Assembly: GCA_045653425.1 (NCBI GenBank)
Contig: JAZOLU010000013.1
Span: 1 to 46,854 of the forward strand
Direction: 5' to 3'
DNA length: 46,854 nt
Source: RGIG3009 sp045653425
GTDB taxonomy: Bacteria > Bacillota > Clostridia > Oscillospirales > Acutalibacteraceae
Shown: positions 31,516-39,503 of the stretch, piece after piece
Position numbering within the stretch: the stretch's first letter is position 1
Layout of the letters: every line of letters begins with the position of its first letter
Program-made: the position numbers and the translations under genes
The notes under the pieces: generated by a model
Database searches by the model: none
What the model was told of the DNA's origin: nothing
Seen by the model: the letters and a program-made list of their open reading frames with translations, nothing else

Positions 31516-32925
31516 ATGTACATTAAAAGATTGGAACTTTTGAATTTCCAAGTTATCGAACAGTTTTCCGCCGACTTTGACGGAACGGTTTATTTCGTGA
31601 CCGGCGACAACGAATTAGGCAAATCCACGTTGTTAAAGGCAATCGGCGCATTGTTGACCGGACAACGTGACGACGTGTTACGCAACGGCGCATCCAAGGG
31701 CTTTGCCAAAATGGTTGTTGGCGACGATGGCGAAGAATACGACGTACAATTGTCGTTCACGGAAGCGAACCCACGCGGAACGTTGACCATCAAACAGAAA
31801 ACAACCGGGATGGCGACCAACAACGTTTCGATGTTGCAACGCATTTTCGGTTATCAAGATTTCGACGCGGTGGAATTTTCCCGTTGGTCCGAAACCGCCG
31901 ATGGCCGCCGCAAACAAATTGCCGTGGTTAAATCCCTATTGCCCGAAAAGGTCCGGAACAGGATTGCGGAAATTGACGAAACCGTTACCACGATGAAAGC
32001 GGAACGCACCGGCGTAAACCGGGATGTCAAGACGTTTGCCTCCCTGTATGAATCCATCGAAAAACAGTTGGCCCCGGGCGACGTTGAGAAATACGCCGCG
32101 CCCGTGGACGTTACCGCATTGATGGAACGCCAAAAGACTAATGCGCAATTGATTGAAAAGGCCAAGACGGTACGCGCCGCCGTTGCGCAACGCACACAAC
32201 AGTTGGCCGAAATTCCCGAAAGATTACGACGCGAACAAGCGCATTTTGACAACGAAATAATGGCCATTGGCAAAACGGTTGCCGCCGCGAAAGCCGCATA
32301 CGAAAAGGCCGTTGCCGATGCGAAGATTGCCCGCGAAAAGGCCGAGGCCGCCCACGCGGAAGCAATCGCCACAATCGAAGCGGAACGCAAGGCGTTTGCG
32401 GAACGCAAGGAAAACGGCGAAAATTGGTTGGCAAAGTATGAAGCCAACAACCCCGAAAAAACCAACGTTCCGGCCCTGTTGGCCGATGCGGAAGCGCATA
32501 ACAAGCGATATAACCTTGTTTGCCAATTCAAGGAAAAGAAACAACAGTACGAAGCCGTCAAGGCCAAGGCCGAACAGATGGATTCGGACATTGACAAATT
32601 GGCAAGCGAACGCGCCGGGTTGATTGCATCCGCCGAATTGCCGATTGCCGGGTTGTCCTTTACTGATGATGGGTTGACATTGAACGGCATTCCGTTTGTT
32701 CCCGGCAAGGTGTCGGATTCCCAAACAATGGAAATTGCGGCCAAATTGGTTATTGCATCCAATCCGAAAGTAAAGGTTTTCCGAATCGCCCGTGGCGAAT
32801 CTTTGGGCCAAAAGCGGCTTGAAACAATCATTGACATTGCCCGCCGTAACGGATTCCAAGGATTCATCGAACAGGTCCAACGCGGCCAAACCGAAATGAT
32901 GGTTGAAGAATATACCGAACGTTAA
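31516..32925 (+). CDS. SbcC/SMC-like AAA ATPase
   Basis: 469 residues. N-terminal MYIKRLELLNFQVIEQ and Walker A GDNELGKST (30-38, K36) are typical of RecF/SbcC/SMC-type ATPases; about residues 150-370 are long Ala/Glu/Lys coiled coil. The C-terminal lobe (GKVSDSQTMEIAAKL, then VFRIARGESLG) sits where ABC signature and Walker B are expected but lacks a clear Asp-Glu pair, so ATP hydrolysis may be weak or the family diverged. Relatives in phages work with nucleases in recombination; the PD-(D/E)XK and DnaQ-like nucleases here share its unusual start context. Confidence 0.75.
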   Translation: MYIKRLELLNFQVIEQFSADFDGTVYFVTGDNELGKSTLLKAIGALLTGQRDDVLRNGASKGFAKMVVGDDGEEYDVQLSFTEANPRGTLTIKQKTTGMATNNVSMLQRIFGYQDFDAVEFSRWSETADGRRKQIAVVKSLLPEKVRNRIAEIDETVTTMKAERTGVNRDVKTFASLYESIEKQLAPGDVEKYAAPVDVTALMERQKTNAQLIEKAKTVRAAVAQRTQQLAEIPERLRREQAHFDNEIMAIGKTVAAAKAAYEKAVADAKIAREKAEAAHAEAIATIEAERKAFAERKENGENWLAKYEANNPEKTNVPALLADAEAHNKRYNLVCQFKEKKQQYEAVKAKAEQMDSDIDKLASERAGLIASAELPIAGLSFTDDGLTLNGIPFVPGKVSDSQTMEIAAKLVIASNPKVKVFRIARGESLGQKRLETIIDIARRNGFQGFIEQVQRGQTEMMVEEYTER

Positions 32926-32933
32926 ACCAAATC

Positions 32934-32961
32934 GCCGGGGCGGTCCCGATGCCGTCCCGGC
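32934..32961 (+). promoter_or_regulatory. GC-rich hairpin in a short intergenic leader
   Basis: GCCGGGGCGG pairs with CCGTCCCGGC (10 bp, one wobble), loop TCCCGATG. No T-run follows; it ends 9 bp before the start at 32971, so it may act on translation or mRNA stability. Confidence 0.45.
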
Positions 32962-32970
32962 TATACTGAT

Positions 32971-33387
32971 ATGTACGACAAAGAAACACAACAAAAGATT
33001 GCATCTTGCAAGGCGTTACAGGGAATGACGGTCGAAGATTTCATTAAAAACGACCGGTTCCGCGAAAACTTGGCCGGTTACTTGACCGAACAACGGGAAA
33101 CCCGCAAGACGGCCCGCGCATCATACGCGGCGATGCGAAAGGTTGGCGGCGCAAAGGGTTACAAATTGCCCGCCCACGTATGCGACAAATTCATTGACGT
33201 TTCCGTTGACTTATTCGTTGAACTGTTTAAGGCCGTAATTGCCAACCGATACAACGGCCCGTTTGCCGAACGTCAATACATCCGACAATTGGGGATGCAA
33301 GCGTACAATTTGACCGTTGCGCAATATGTCGTTGAAGAATACCCGGAATTGGAACCCGTGTTGATTCCAAAAGCCAAAGCGAATTGA
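32971..33387 (+). CDS. Unknown protein of the recombination block
   Basis: 138 residues, helical, basic middle (RETRKTARASYAAMRKVGGAKG). No catalytic motif. Follows the SbcC-like gene after a hairpin leader. Not recognised; may be DNA-binding. Confidence 0.65.
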   Translation: MYDKETQQKIASCKALQGMTVEDFIKNDRFRENLAGYLTEQRETRKTARASYAAMRKVGGAKGYKLPAHVCDKFIDVSVDLFVELFKAVIANRYNGPFAERQYIRQLGMQAYNLTVAQYVVEEYPELEPVLIPKAKAN

Positions 33388-33389
33388 AT

Positions 33390-33557
33390 ATGTTTTTATT
33401 GGGTTTAATTTGCGGTTTTTGGTTATGGGTTATAATCGGAATAGCCGCGGAAAAAATTGGAAGATATGCACAAAGTAAGCGATTCCGGGATTATTACAGA
33501 AAACGGAAAACTACGGTTGCCGATGGACCGGATAAACGCGTTTTTGGCGGCAAATAA
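33390..33557 (+). CDS. Possible single-TM small protein
   Basis: 55 residues (MFLLGLICGFWLWVIIGIAA start): one N-terminal membrane segment and a basic tail (SKRFRDYYRKRKT). It overlaps the next gene by 92 bp in another frame. The start is 3 bp after the previous stop, which favours a real gene, but the long overlap makes it uncertain whether the full length is used. Confidence 0.4.
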   Translation: MFLLGLICGFWLWVIIGIAAEKIGRYAQSKRFRDYYRKRKTTVADGPDKRVFGGK

Positions 33558-33879
33558 GGGAAAACGGGTTATTGTCCGATTTGAAGCCGCCGAACACGGT
33601 TCAAGTGAATTGCAATTGGCGTATTATTACAATTACATTGTTCCGACTGTTTCCGCCGCATTATATGAACAGGGAACCCGGATGCGTGAACGCGCCGTGG
33701 ACAAATGGTTGGTTGAACAATACCCGGGCGAAAAGGACGAACGGATTTTGGGATTTGGGGATGATGTCAAGGAAGCCCGGCAAATGGACAAACGCCAAAT
33801 GTTCGATTTTTTGGATTGGCTGAAACAGTTTGCCGCCGAAAATATGTACGTTTACATTGAGGACCCGCGAACACTTTAA
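33466..33879 (+). CDS. Unknown protein of the recombination block
   Basis: 137 residues from the ATG at 33466. Central segment KRVIVRFEAAEHGSSELQLA ... YYYNYIVPTVSAAL with a C-terminal helix pair (QMDKRQMFDFLDWLKQFAAE). The layout (N-terminal strand pair, Y-Y-Y-N-Y-I-V-P) resembles NinB-like recombination proteins of phages, which bind single-stranded DNA, but this is a weak resemblance. Neighbours are recombination genes. Confidence 0.55.
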   Translation: MHKVSDSGIITENGKLRLPMDRINAFLAANKGKRVIVRFEAAEHGSSELQLAYYYNYIVPTVSAALYEQGTRMRERAVDKWLVEQYPGEKDERILGFGDDVKEARQMDKRQMFDFLDWLKQFAAENMYVYIEDPRTL

Positions 33880-33890
33880 CACAAAACAAT

Positions 33891-34066
33891 ATGCGAAAGA
33901 TTAACGAAAACGATTACGTGGATTTTACCATTACCGGGCCGGGTTGGTCTTAACTGTTGCCACGTTCAAAAAGGCGGTTGGCGAATGGAAAGATATAACC
34001 CGCGCCGGATGCACGTTGTACGGCAATAAGCCCGACGGAACACGGGCAATCATTGATTCCAAGTAA
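33891..34066 (+). pseudogene. Small gene broken by a 1-nt frameshift
   Basis: The frame from the ATG at 33891 reads 20 residues (MRKINENDYVDFTITGPGWS) and stops at 33951. A neighbouring frame continues at once with LTVATFKKAVGEWKDI and ends at TAA 34064. Adding one T in the GGGTTGG run near 33942 would join them into a plausible 58-residue protein. This could be a real mutation or a sequencing/assembly error at a short homopolymer. Confidence 0.5.
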
Positions 34067-34088
34067 CACACACAAAAGGCGATACGAA

Positions 34089-34955
34089 ATGACAATTAAC
34101 GACGTTTTATTTTTCGATACAGAAACGACCGGCATTCCGGACCGTTCGGCCAAATGGGACACGGACTTTGCAAATTACCCGCACGTCGTGCAAATGGCGT
34201 GGATTCACGGTTGCAAGGTTGAAAACCACATTATCCGACCGGATGGGTGGGAAATCCCGGATGATACGGTGGCGGTCCACGGCATAACCACGGAATACGC
34301 GTTGGAACACGGGGAACCGTTCGCCGCCGTCGTGGATATGTTCATACAGGATTGCCACGATGCCGGTTTGATTTGCGGCCATAACATCCATTTCGATACC
34401 GGCATTGTCAAAGCCAACATCTTGCGCGAACTTGGCCGGGAATATTACGATGCAAACGACGTGGAAAACGCGTTGTATAAGGGCAAGCGAATTGACACGA
34501 TGCGCCCGACGATGAAATGGGTTGATGCCCGGATGGCGAACGGCCGGTTGAAATTCCCGAATCTTTCCGAACTGTATTCCCGTTGTTTCCCGGGCGAAAC
34601 GTTCCCGGCGCACAATGCGATTGAGGATGTAAAGGCGGTTGCCCGTTGTTTGCCTGTTATCCTTGAATTGGGATTGGTTGAACTGAAAGTAAAGGAATAC
34701 CCGGAAGAACAACCGAACAACCCGGTTTCCGCCTTTGCCAAAATCGCCGACGCGGCAAGCGATGCCGCCAAGATTGTGGCCGATGCGGCAAAGAAATTCG
34801 GCGCGGCCCCGGAAACGGCCGGAAATGGCCCTATTTTGGACGCAAAACAAAAAGATGATAAATTACCCATCCAACCGGCGAAAGCCCCGGAAATCGAAAA
34901 TTTCACAAAAATAAGCGATGCGGCGGCCGAACTGTTGGACCAAAACGATTTCTAA
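34089..34955 (+). CDS. DnaQ-like 3'-5' exonuclease (DEDDh)
   Basis: 288 residues from the ATG at 34089. Exo I: VLFFDTETTGIP (D10, E12); Exo II: GHNIHFDTGI; Exo III: HNAIEDVKA (His and Asp near 174-179), giving the DEDDh set. It removes nucleotides from 3' ends, as in proofreading or recombination. The C-terminal ~80 residues are an Ala-rich helix and acidic tail ending LLDQNDF, possibly a partner-binding tail. Preceded by GGCGATACGAA, a start context shared with two other recombination genes. No phage polymerase is present, so it may assist host replication or process ends. Confidence 0.85.
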   Translation: MTINDVLFFDTETTGIPDRSAKWDTDFANYPHVVQMAWIHGCKVENHIIRPDGWEIPDDTVAVHGITTEYALEHGEPFAAVVDMFIQDCHDAGLICGHNIHFDTGIVKANILRELGREYYDANDVENALYKGKRIDTMRPTMKWVDARMANGRLKFPNLSELYSRCFPGETFPAHNAIEDVKAVARCLPVILELGLVELKVKEYPEEQPNNPVSAFAKIADAASDAAKIVADAAKKFGAAPETAGNGPILDAKQKDDKLPIQPAKAPEIENFTKISDAAAELLDQNDF

Positions 34956-34957
34956 TT

Positions 34958-35155
34958 ATGCCAAAGACGATTGAATTTCACAACACGCCCGGATTAACCC
35001 GGGAATACGTCAACAATTGGTTGGTTCACGCCCGCAAGGACAAAGCGGCCCCGGCGCAAATCGCCGTATTGGAAGATGTTTTGCAACTGATTAATGTTGC
35101 GTTGTCAGTTTTAGCACCCGGACCGGCGGACCCGGAAAAAAAGAAACAATCCTAA
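34958..35155 (+). CDS. Small protein, unknown
   Basis: 65 residues, helical (LTREYVNNWLVHARKDKA, IAVLEDVLQLINVALSVL) with a Lys-rich C-terminus. Two bases after the exonuclease stop. Not recognised. Confidence 0.6.
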   Translation: MPKTIEFHNTPGLTREYVNNWLVHARKDKAAPAQIAVLEDVLQLINVALSVLAPGPADPEKKKQS

Positions 35156-35168
35156 TTCAAAAAGCGAT

Positions 35169-35789
35169 ATGGAAAAAGAATTGCAAACCATCCCGACCGA
35201 AAAGGACTTTAATTTGTCCAAGGTCAAGTTGTTGCCGAAAGGCGGAATCCAAGCCGAATACCAAGTTACGCAAATCGTGGACGGCGAAACGTCATTGATT
35301 GACCGTAACGAAACGTGCAACCGTGACGTACACCCGGATTTGACCGGCTTGTTTGAAGATTTGCGCAACATCGTTGCCCGAACTTTCAACATTACGTCGT
35401 TCCTTTCCCTGTTGGAATCCGACGAAATGAAATTGCCGGAATCGAAAAAGATGTTGGCCCGTTCCTTTGCCGATGAACTGATACAAAAAATTGAGGTTCG
35501 CGGCGTGGCGTGGTCCGGAACCGGCGACAAATCCGGCGTTGTCATTACCGCCGTGTACGAAACCGCGAACGGTTTGAAAACTTGCATCAATACCCCGCGC
35601 ATTGTCCTTGCGACAATTTCGTTTGGGTTTGAAGAAGAATTGGAAACCATCGTGGAATCCATCAAAAAAGAGTGTTACGCGTATTTGTTCCGTGGGAAAC
35701 AGGCCCAAATGTCGTTGTTCGGCGACAATGGCGCGGCCGATGATGAACCGGACCCGTTGGATAATCCCGACGATATGCCCGCCGAATAA
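35169..35789 (+). CDS. Unknown protein with sliding-clamp-binding motif
   Basis: 206 residues. Near the C-terminus is QMSLF (Q180-F184), a good match to the bacterial beta-clamp-binding consensus QL[S/D]LF, followed by a strongly acidic tail (DDEPDPLDNPDDMP). The body is alpha-beta without a known catalytic motif. The motif suggests the protein docks on the host DNA polymerase clamp, which would fit a phage that lacks its own polymerase. TAATG junction with the next gene. Confidence 0.6.
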   Translation: MEKELQTIPTEKDFNLSKVKLLPKGGIQAEYQVTQIVDGETSLIDRNETCNRDVHPDLTGLFEDLRNIVARTFNITSFLSLLESDEMKLPESKKMLARSFADELIQKIEVRGVAWSGTGDKSGVVITAVYETANGLKTCINTPRIVLATISFGFEEELETIVESIKKECYAYLFRGKQAQMSLFGDNGAADDEPDPLDNPDDMPAE

Positions 35790-36214
35790 TGGAACCGTTC
35801 TTGATTGATACCCGCGAACAATACGACCTTTGCAAAGCGCACGGAATCGAACCGTTGATTGACCGGCGTTTTACAATGGAAATCCGTTTGCGGGTTTCAA
35901 TCCAACGGGAATTGTTCGGGACCGGCCACACCCCGGCGGAAAACGAAAGGTTTTATCGTTGGTGTTGGGACCATTACCCGCATATCTGTTCGGAAACGAT
36001 GCGCCCTTTGCGTCAATATTCGGCAACGTATATTTCCCACATCTTGACGCGTGGCGCACACCCGGAAATGGCCCACGACCCGCGAAATGTCAACATCCTT
36101 TCGTTTGAGCAACACAACCGTTGGGAAAATGGCGACCGGCGCAATATGCGGATATACCGGGCAAACCTGTTGATTGTTGAGCAACTGAAAAAGGAATATG
36201 GCGGCATTGACTGA
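35789..36214 (+). CDS. HNH-like nuclease (NinG/Rap-like position)
   Basis: 141 residues. The C-terminal half has ATYISHILTRGAHPEMAHDPRN (H84, H91, H96, N100) and FEQHNRWENG (H109-N110), an order like HNH / NinG-type recombination nucleases (H...H-P...DP-x-N...H-x-x-W-E); one Cys (C67) may add a zinc ligand. N-terminal half is helical. Its place among recombination genes supports a junction or branch nuclease. Overlaps the next gene by 17 bp. Confidence 0.55.
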   Translation: MEPFLIDTREQYDLCKAHGIEPLIDRRFTMEIRLRVSIQRELFGTGHTPAENERFYRWCWDHYPHICSETMRPLRQYSATYISHILTRGAHPEMAHDPRNVNILSFEQHNRWENGDRRNMRIYRANLLIVEQLKKEYGGID

Positions 36215-36392
36215 AAAGGAAATTGCGGTACGGAATGTTTTATTAAACCGAATGACCTTTATAACCGATAAAATTTTGCCAAACGTCAAGGATGAAAAGA
36301 TGTTGGAATACTTGACCGGTAAAATTGAGGGCTACCAACAAGCGTATGAATTGTTGGGCGAATCGTTGGAAAGTATTAAAATCGAACTTTAA
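36198..36392 (+). CDS. Small helical protein, unknown
   Basis: 64 residues, two helices (EKEIAVRNVLLNRMTFI, MLEYLTGKIEGYQQAYELL). Overlaps the HNH-like gene by 17 bp and the next by 1 bp (TAATG). Not recognised. Confidence 0.6.
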   Translation: MAALTEKEIAVRNVLLNRMTFITDKILPNVKDEKMLEYLTGKIEGYQQAYELLGESLESIKIEL

Positions 36393-36643
36393 TGAAACCG
36401 ATAAAATTTGATGGCGCAAACGTTGTATATGGCGCGAACCAACCCGAATACATACCATTACCCGCCGAAAGGCGGCCGGGCCGTTCCTGTGAGGTTGTAA
36501 CGTGTTGGGAACTTTCCCCGGATGAACTGAAACGTGTACAGGAAACGGGAAAAATTTATTTGGGTCTATTGACGTTCGGACAACCATTGCAACCCGTAAT
36601 TATGTCCGTTGACAAACCCGAACCATACGACGCGCAAGAATGA
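36392..36643 (+). CDS. Small protein, unknown
   Basis: 83 residues. NQPEYIPLPAERRPGRSCEVVTCWELS and TFGQPLQPVIMSV suggest a beta-rich fold; two Cys. This pattern is common among small phage proteins of unknown function in Bacteroidales. Overlaps the next gene by 4 bp. Confidence 0.6.
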   Translation: MKPIKFDGANVVYGANQPEYIPLPAERRPGRSCEVVTCWELSPDELKRVQETGKIYLGLLTFGQPLQPVIMSVDKPEPYDAQE

Positions 36644-36957
36644 AAGATTACAACGAATTGGTGCGCCGGTCAATCCGGAAAGACTTTGCCAAAGCGAATT
36701 TCAAGCGGAACGCCCGCGTACCAAAAACGCCGCATCCAAAGAACACGAAACGCGTTTTGTCGGTCAATGAGCAATGCGAATATTACCGGTTCCGGAAATA
36801 CTTTGTTGGCCATTTGGTGCGAATCGTTGACAATGCCATTTCGGGCGTATGGGTTGAATTTGTCCGGGATGCGGACCGGGAAAGTTTGAACGCCGCCGCC
36901 GGATGGTCCGACAACAAACGAAAGTATTTGTTACAGGGCGCGAAATTCGATGAATAA
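36640..36957 (+). CDS. Small basic protein, unknown
   Basis: 105 residues, very basic N-terminal half (RRSIRKDFAKANFKRNARV), then a beta segment (FVGHLVRIVDNAISGVWVEFV) of SH3-like character. May bind nucleic acid. The last codons overlap an alternative start of the SSB gene. Not recognised. Confidence 0.6.
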   Translation: MKDYNELVRRSIRKDFAKANFKRNARVPKTPHPKNTKRVLSVNEQCEYYRFRKYFVGHLVRIVDNAISGVWVEFVRDADRESLNAAAGWSDNKRKYLLQGAKFDE

Positions 36958-36985
36958 TGTAATTTTAAGACAAACAGTTGACAAA

Positions 36986-37411
36986 ATGAATAAAGTATTT
37001 TTGAAAGGGAACGTCGGCCAAGACCCGCGCATTACCACGTTCCAAGATGGCGGAAAGGTTGCACAATTCACGTTGGCAACGACCGAACGCGGCTTTACGA
37101 CCCGGGACGGCAAACAGATTCCCGACGTAACCGATTGGCACAATATCGTTGTCAAGCGCACCGGCCTTGCGGGCGTGTGTGAACAGTACGTGAAAAAGGG
37201 AACCCCGCTTTTGATTGTCGGCAAGATTCAAACGCGGTCGTATGAGGATAACGCCGGACAAACCCGGTACGTTACCGAAATCATCGTGGAAGAAATGGAA
37301 TTGTTGGGCGGCAAGAAACCCGAACAGGCCCCGGCCCCGGCCCCGGAATACACGCCCGGGGGCGATTATCAACCAATGGGCGCGTATGATGATTTGCCCG
37401 CCGGATTCTAA
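36986..37411 (+). CDS. ssb: Single-stranded DNA-binding protein
   Basis: 141 residues from the ATG at 36986 (MNKVFLKGNVGQDPRI), the usual SSB start; an in-frame ATG at 36950 would add 12 residues but overlaps the upstream gene. OB-fold landmarks: GNVGQDP, VAQFTLATTERG, WHNIVVKRTGLAGVCEQYVKKG. A Pro/Ala linker leads to the tip DDLPAGF, which resembles the DDDIPF tip used to recruit partners. Coats single-stranded DNA in replication and recombination. Confidence 0.95.
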   Translation: MNKVFLKGNVGQDPRITTFQDGGKVAQFTLATTERGFTTRDGKQIPDVTDWHNIVVKRTGLAGVCEQYVKKGTPLLIVGKIQTRSYEDNAGQTRYVTEIIVEEMELLGGKKPEQAPAPAPEYTPGGDYQPMGAYDDLPAGF

Positions 37412-37422
37412 ACCGAACCATT

Positions 37423-37935
37423 ATGCAAATTGACCGTAAAAATTACAACCCGGACCAACACGACGTTTTCAAGGCCCTTTCGGTAAAACAACCGTGGGCG
37501 GACCTGTTAACGCGTGTTGCGTTCCGGGATGAATCCGGGGAATACCACGCCGAAAAAACAATTGAAGTGCGCACCCGGAACACCAATTATCGCGGCGACC
37601 TGTTGGTTTGTGCGTCGGCAAAACCCGAAATTCCCGGCCGGATGTCCGGCGTTACTTGCGGATTCGTGGAATTGTACGACGTTAAGCCAATCGAACAATT
37701 CACGCCGGAAGATTGGGCCGCAACTTGCATCCCGGAAAAGGACCGCCCGCGCAAGGGTTACGGATGGATGATGCGCAACCCGCGCCGCGTTGTGGAAATG
37801 CCTATTAAGGGCCAATTGGGCGTTTACAACCTTATCGTGCCGAAAGGCGACATTACAGAATATCCCCGGGCAATGGCCTTGGATTCCGACGGATGGGATA
37901 TTGTGCAACAACGTATTAAACCGAAAAGAAAATGA
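37423..37935 (+). CDS. ASCH-domain protein
   Basis: 170 residues. ALSVKQPWADLL, KTIEVRT and YRGDLLVCASAKP are the hallmarks of ASCH domains, PUA-like folds that bind or process RNA or modified nucleosides; some are RNases or amidohydrolases. Phage members are common beside recombination genes and have no settled role. Overlaps the next gene by 4 bp. Confidence 0.8.
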   Translation: MQIDRKNYNPDQHDVFKALSVKQPWADLLTRVAFRDESGEYHAEKTIEVRTRNTNYRGDLLVCASAKPEIPGRMSGVTCGFVELYDVKPIEQFTPEDWAATCIPEKDRPRKGYGWMMRNPRRVVEMPIKGQLGVYNLIVPKGDITEYPRAMALDSDGWDIVQQRIKPKRK

Positions 37936-38108
37936 CAATCAAGACCATTTTATTGCCTGTTGAAAAGGCGGCATTTGTCCAAAAGAACGCGGCCGAATAT
38001 GGTTGCAATTTGGTTGAAATCGCCGTGGCCGGTAACAATTCGGCCAAAGTGACCGTTACCGGCGAAGATGATAACGTAAAAAAATTGTTTGACGAAATCG
38101 GCAAATGA
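37932..38108 (+). CDS. Small protein, unknown
   Basis: 58 residues (MTIKTILLPVEKAAFVQKNA start), an alpha-beta mini-domain with NNSAKVTVTGEDDNVKKLFDEI. Overlaps both neighbours by 4 bp, which supports translation. Not recognised. Confidence 0.6.
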   Translation: MTIKTILLPVEKAAFVQKNAAEYGCNLVEIAVAGNNSAKVTVTGEDDNVKKLFDEIGK

Positions 38109-38698
38109 TGGAACACAAAGATTATTGGAAACAGAAATTAACGCCGTTTGATACTGAATTGGCGATAATGGTTGAATCCTTGACCGGGAAACCGTGCGAA
38201 TTGAAGAATGGCGGCGACAATTTCTTTTTCGAAGCGGATTACGTGAACTACGCCAACGACCCAAATTATATTTTGGCCATTTGGGATGCAATAGAGGGCC
38301 GGACCGGAAAACGCCTTTTGGAAATCAAAGACGACCCCGAACGCCACGCCCTGTTTGTCCGTGTCAAGTTTTCCGATACCCAATACCCGGGAATCATCCG
38401 GGCAACGCGTGACCAATTCCCGCAAGAAACGTTCGGGAAAATCTATTGTCACAAATTGGTCGAAATTCGGGCAATACAGGTTGAACGGGACAACGCCGAA
38501 TCCGTATTGCAATTTGTCGGAAACGGCGAATGGGAAATTGAACGCCGTCCGGGCGGAAAAGCAATGTTCCATTTCCGCAATGCGGCCGGTTCCGTTTATG
38601 CCCACGCGCCGGAACATTCATACATCGTTTATGTTGCCCCGGAAAGGTTCGAAATCGTGGATAAAGAAACGTTCGAAAAGGAATACGAATTACGATGA
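38105..38698 (+). CDS. Unknown protein
   Basis: 197 residues; the second ATG at 38108 is an equal start choice. Alpha-beta protein, no metal or nucleotide motif seen. C-terminal half has a compact beta domain (EWEIERRPGGKAMFHFRN, HSYIVYVAPERFEIV). Overlaps the next gene by 4 bp. Confidence 0.65.
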   Translation: MMEHKDYWKQKLTPFDTELAIMVESLTGKPCELKNGGDNFFFEADYVNYANDPNYILAIWDAIEGRTGKRLLEIKDDPERHALFVRVKFSDTQYPGIIRATRDQFPQETFGKIYCHKLVEIRAIQVERDNAESVLQFVGNGEWEIERRPGGKAMFHFRNAAGSVYAHAPEHSYIVYVAPERFEIVDKETFEKEYELR

Positions 38699-39033
38699 AC
38701 GCAATTGTAATGACCGAATCGTATTGGGCGAACACCCATTTTTCGATTGCGCGATATTCCGGGCGAATTGCCGTTGGCGGACACGAATACGTCATTGTTG
38801 ACAAACGCGGCCACGACATTTTCGAATGTTCCGTTGAAGCGGAAAAGGCGGGCCGGGAAAAGGCCATTGAACCCGGGGAACCGGCGGATTTGTGCCGAAC
38901 TGATTTCGTGCCGATTTACCGGAAATTAGGCCGGGAAAAATTCTTTCAATTCATACAGGAAAACCCGGATGTCCATACGGTCGAATTGGCAAAAAAACGC
39001 TTGGCATTATGGGAAAAAATGGGCAAAATTTGA
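38695..39033 (+). CDS. Unknown protein
   Basis: 112 residues. N-terminal beta part (FSIARYSGRIAVGGHEYVIVDKRGHDIFE) and C-terminal helices (REKFFQFIQENPDVHTVELAKK). This layout is seen in uncharacterised phage proteins. Overlaps the next gene by 25 bp. Confidence 0.65.
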   Translation: MNAIVMTESYWANTHFSIARYSGRIAVGGHEYVIVDKRGHDIFECSVEAEKAGREKAIEPGEPADLCRTDFVPIYRKLGREKFFQFIQENPDVHTVELAKKRLALWEKMGKI

Positions 39034-39194
39034 CCGAACTAAAATGCCGCGATTGCATCCATTACCGGTTATCCGGATGGTGGGACCCGCAACGCGTGTG
39101 CGAAATAGGCGGATTCCCCGTTGACAAAGACGGCCCCGCGTGTATTTCAGTATTACCCAAAAATTCAAAACACAATGGCAAGACCCGCGATTGA
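39009..39194 (+). CDS. Small Cys-rich protein, likely zinc-binding
   Basis: 61 residues with CRDCIHY, VCEIGG and ACISV, four Cys in C-x2-C-x14-C-x13-C spacing. Overlaps both neighbours (25 and 20 bp). Probably a small zinc-binding protein; function unknown. Confidence 0.55.
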   Translation: MGKNGQNLTELKCRDCIHYRLSGWWDPQRVCEIGGFPVDKDGPACISVLPKNSKHNGKTRD

Positions 39195-39423
39195 AATTGT
39201 TTCCGATGCGAAACGAAAGATTGACAAAGCCCGACAACGTGGCGATTTTCGACCCGCGCCGTATTTCGATGCGCAAGCGGCCGCCGGGATGTGCGACCCT
39301 ACGAATTACGGCGGCAACAACAAATCCGAATGGATAAGGAAATTGGCAAACGCCGCCGCGCATATCCTTTGCGAAATCGAAACAATACAAGCCATTAAAG
39401 GCGATGGAATTTACCAACGTTGA
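39175..39423 (+). CDS. Small protein, unknown
   Basis: 82 residues from the ATG at 39175. Helical, with one Cys in AAGMCDPTNYGG and one near the C-terminus. Last gene of the replication block before the packaging promoter. Not recognised. Confidence 0.6.
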   Translation: MARPAIEIVSDAKRKIDKARQRGDFRPAPYFDAQAAAGMCDPTNYGGNNKSEWIRKLANAAAHILCEIETIQAIKGDGIYQR

Positions 39424-39479
39424 CAAATTCCCGGACGGAACACAACCCGCCCGGGATTCGTCGTATTTTGAAATTTCAC

Positions 39480-39487
39480 TAACTTTG
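39480..39487 (+). promoter_or_regulatory. Promoter -7 element before the terminase genes
   Basis: TAACTTTG fits the Bacteroidota -7 consensus and lies 16 bp before the terminase small-subunit ATG. No TTTG is present at the normal upstream distance, so strength is uncertain; it may be a late, activated promoter. Confidence 0.45.
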
Positions 39488-39503
39488 CAAAAACTGAATC
39501 GTT

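Noticed and set aside
31854..32867. 337-codon minus-strand frame opposite the SbcC-like gene
   Set aside because: Ser/Ala/Cys-rich antisense shadow of a coiled-coil gene, with no promoter or neighbours on that strand.
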